This document shows positions 62,080 through 64,000 of a DNA stretch of 64,000 bases, piece after piece. The position numbers were made by a program, and so were the translations under genes. The first letter of the stretch is position 1; the number at the start of each line of letters is the position of its first letter. The stretch comes from Petrolisthes cinctipes (taxonomy: Eukaryota; Arthropoda; Malacostraca; Decapoda; Porcellanidae): positions 558,001 through 622,000 of the forward strand of contig JAWQEG010000169.1 of the NCBI GenBank assembly GCA_033782935.1, written 5' to 3'. The notes beneath the pieces are model-generated. The model ran no database searches. It saw only the letters and a program-made list of their open reading frames with translations, and was not told the origin of the DNA.

Positions 62080-64000
62080 GCACCTAAAATGTCGATTTTT
62101 AGCATGTTTTTAGCCTATATTTTGAAAATATTCTAGCACTGTATAGGCATGTACAGATTGCTTATGGGACCCCAAAATATTGAATTTTTGGGTGTTTTGA
62201 GCTTGAATTTGAGATATAAACGGGTACAGAAGATACATGCACATATTGACTTTTGGCATCTAAAATATCGATTTTCAGCATGTTTTGGGCCTGTATTTTG
62301 AAAATACTCTAACACTGCGTAGGCATGTACAGATTGATTCTGGGACCCCAAAATATTGAATTTTCAGGTGTTTTGAGCCTGAATTTGAGATATAAACGGG
62401 TACTGAAGATGCATGCACATATCGACTTTTGTGCACCTAAAAGATCGATTTTCAGTATGTTTTGAGCATGTATTTTGAAAATACTCTAACACGAAGTAGG
62501 CATGTACATATCGCTTCTGGGACCTCTAAATAACGAATTTTTTGGGTGTTTTGGGACTGAATTTGAGATATCGATTTTTTGGCACCTAAAATGTCGATTT
62601 TTAGCATGTTTTTAGCCTATATTTTGAAAATATTCTAGCACTGTGTAGGCATGTACAGATTGCTTCTGGAACCCCAAAATATTGAATTTTCGGGTGTTTT
62701 GAGCCTGAATTTGAGATATAAACGGGTACAGAAGATACATGCACATATTGACTTTGGGCATCTAAAATATAGATTTTCAGCATGTTTTGGGCCTGTATTT
62801 TGAAAATACTCTAACACTGAGTAGGCATGTACAGATTTCTTCTGGGACCCCAAAATATTGAATTTTTGGGTGTTTTGAGCCTGAATTTGAGATATAAACG
62901 GGTACTGAAGATGCATGCAGATGTCGACTTTTGTGCACCTAAAAGATCGATTTTCAGTATGTTTTGAGCATGTATTTTGAAAATACTCTAACACGGAGTA
63001 GGCATGTACAGATCGCTTCTGGGACCCCTAAATATCGAATTTGCAGGTGTTTTGGGACTGAATTTGAGATATCGACTTTTTGGCACCTAAAAGATCGATT
63101 TTTAGCATGTTTTTAGCCTATATTTTGAAAATATTCAAGCACTGAGTAGGCATGTACAGATTTCTTCTGGGACCCCAAAATATTGAATTTTCGGGTGTTT
63201 TGAGCCTGAATTTGAGATATAAACGGGTACAGAAGATACATGCACATATTGACTTTGGGAACCAAAAATATCGATTTTCAGCATATTTTGGGCCTGAATT
63301 TTGAAAATACTCTAACACGGAGTAGGCATGTACAGATCGCTTCTGGGACCCCAAAATATCGAATTTTCGGGTGTTTAGGGCCAGAATTTGAGATATAAAC
63401 GGGTACAGAAGATGCATGCACATATCGACTTTTGGGCAAATAAAAGATCGATTTTCAGTATGTTTTTGGCCTGTATTTTGAAAATACTCTAACACGGAGT
63501 AGGCATGTACAGATACCTTTTGGGACCTCTAAATATCGAATTTTCGGGTGTTTTGGGACTGAATTTGAGATATCGATTTTTTGGCACCTAAAATGTCGAT
63601 TTTTAGCATGTTTTTAGCCTATATTTTGAAAATATTCTAGCACTGTGTAGGCATGTACAGATTGCTTCTGGGACCCCAAAATATTGAATTTTCGGGTGTT
63701 TTGAGCCTGAATTTGAGATATAAACGGGTACAGAAGATACATGCACATATTGACTTTGGGCATCTAAAATATCGATTTTCAGCATGTTTTGGGCCTGTAT
63801 TTTGAAAATACTCTAACACAGAGTAGGCATGTACAGATTGCTTCTGGGACCCCATAATATTGAATTTTGGGTGTTTTGAGCCTGAATTTGAGATATAAAC
63901 GGGTACAGAAAATACATGCACATATCGACTTTTGTGCACCTAAAAGATCGATTTTCAGTATGTTTTGAGCATGTATTTTGAAAATACTCTAACACGGAGT
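62080..64000 (+). repeat. Copy of 57.6-60.1 kb that lost one trimer
   Basis: It starts like 57,634 and then switches, between 62,514 and 62,524, to the sequence following 58,569. Exactly 501 bp (one trimer) is skipped, and a c-type monomer start is fused to a c'-type end. Later units start at 62,582, 63,083 and 63,584; the last is cut by the window end. Differences from the first copy include 57,724 (ggacacc) against gacccc, and 63,520 (cctttt) against ccttct. Confidence 0.9.

Larger units (their letters stand above)
1..64000 (+). repeat. Tandem satellite DNA array filling the window
   Basis: Every part of the window is a head-to-tail copy of one A+T-rich monomer family. Monomers start at a recurring gcacctaaaa or gcatctaaaa and carry in order the landmarks atcgatttt, gcatgt, attttgaaaat, gtacagat, cttctggga, gaattttcggg, gtgtttt and gaatttgagat. 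All copies face the same way; I found no inverted copy, no interspersed element and no unique spacer. Common monomer lengths are 176/177 and 148/149, with rarer 140, 159, 166/167, 175 and 181. At this spacing the window holds roughly 380 monomers (an estimate). The array runs off both ends. Centromeric or heterochromatic satellite is inferred from monomer size and higher-order structure; the species is unknown. Confidence 0.97.

Noticed and set aside
1..64000. CRISPR-like array of regularly spaced repeats
   Set aside because: There are no short repeats separated by unique spacers. The whole period is repetitive, and the units are 148-177 bp.

Overview
The whole 64 kb window is one uninterrupted tandem satellite array. 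I see no gene, RNA gene, transposon, telomere repeat or unique sequence anywhere in it. Every stretch reads as the same A+T-rich monomer family in the same (+) orientation. This is typical of eukaryotic centromeric or pericentromeric heterochromatin. I cannot name the organism: the monomer matches no satellite I recognise. Monomers near nucleosome length, higher-order repeats and CpG-to-TpG decay (a sign of cytosine methylation) would fit a plant best, but a methylating animal is not excluded.

The array is nested at several scales. (1) A 177-bp monomer is itself a diverged dimer of about 89 + 88 bp. (2) A 148-bp monomer is the same dimer with a 29-bp deletion in its second half. (3) Three monomers (about 176 + 177 + 148) form a 501/502-bp trimer. 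(4) Two trimer variants alternate as a 1,003-bp hexamer, cleanest at 11,250-13,756. (5) Segments of about 1-10 kb are duplicated on top of this: period 6,946 (1-4,277 and 6,947-11,223); a tandem pair of 10,273 (about 16,234-26,506 and 26,507-36,779); offsets of 3,147, 2,655, 2,959/2,960 and 3,952 between about 35 and 48 kb; tandem pairs of 2,675 (47,911-53,260) and 994 (about 54,832-56,819); and 3,945/4,446 at 57.3-64 kb.

Layout: 0-11.2 kb is an irregular, duplicated part with many monomer skips and short deletions. 11.25-13.76 kb is regular trimers. 13.76-16.2 kb is irregular. 16.2-36.8 kb is the near-identical 10.27-kb pair, each unit holding 62 monomers. 36.8-48 kb is a patchwork of overlapping 2.6-4 kb copies. 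48-53 kb is the 2,675-bp pair. 53-57 kb is irregular with the 994-bp pair. 57-64 kb is a 4-kb segment and its copy, the copy having lost exactly one trimer. The pattern fits repeated unequal exchange and segmental amplification in a homogenising array. Nothing suggests protein coding; the many minus-strand open frames follow from monomer lengths divisible by three.
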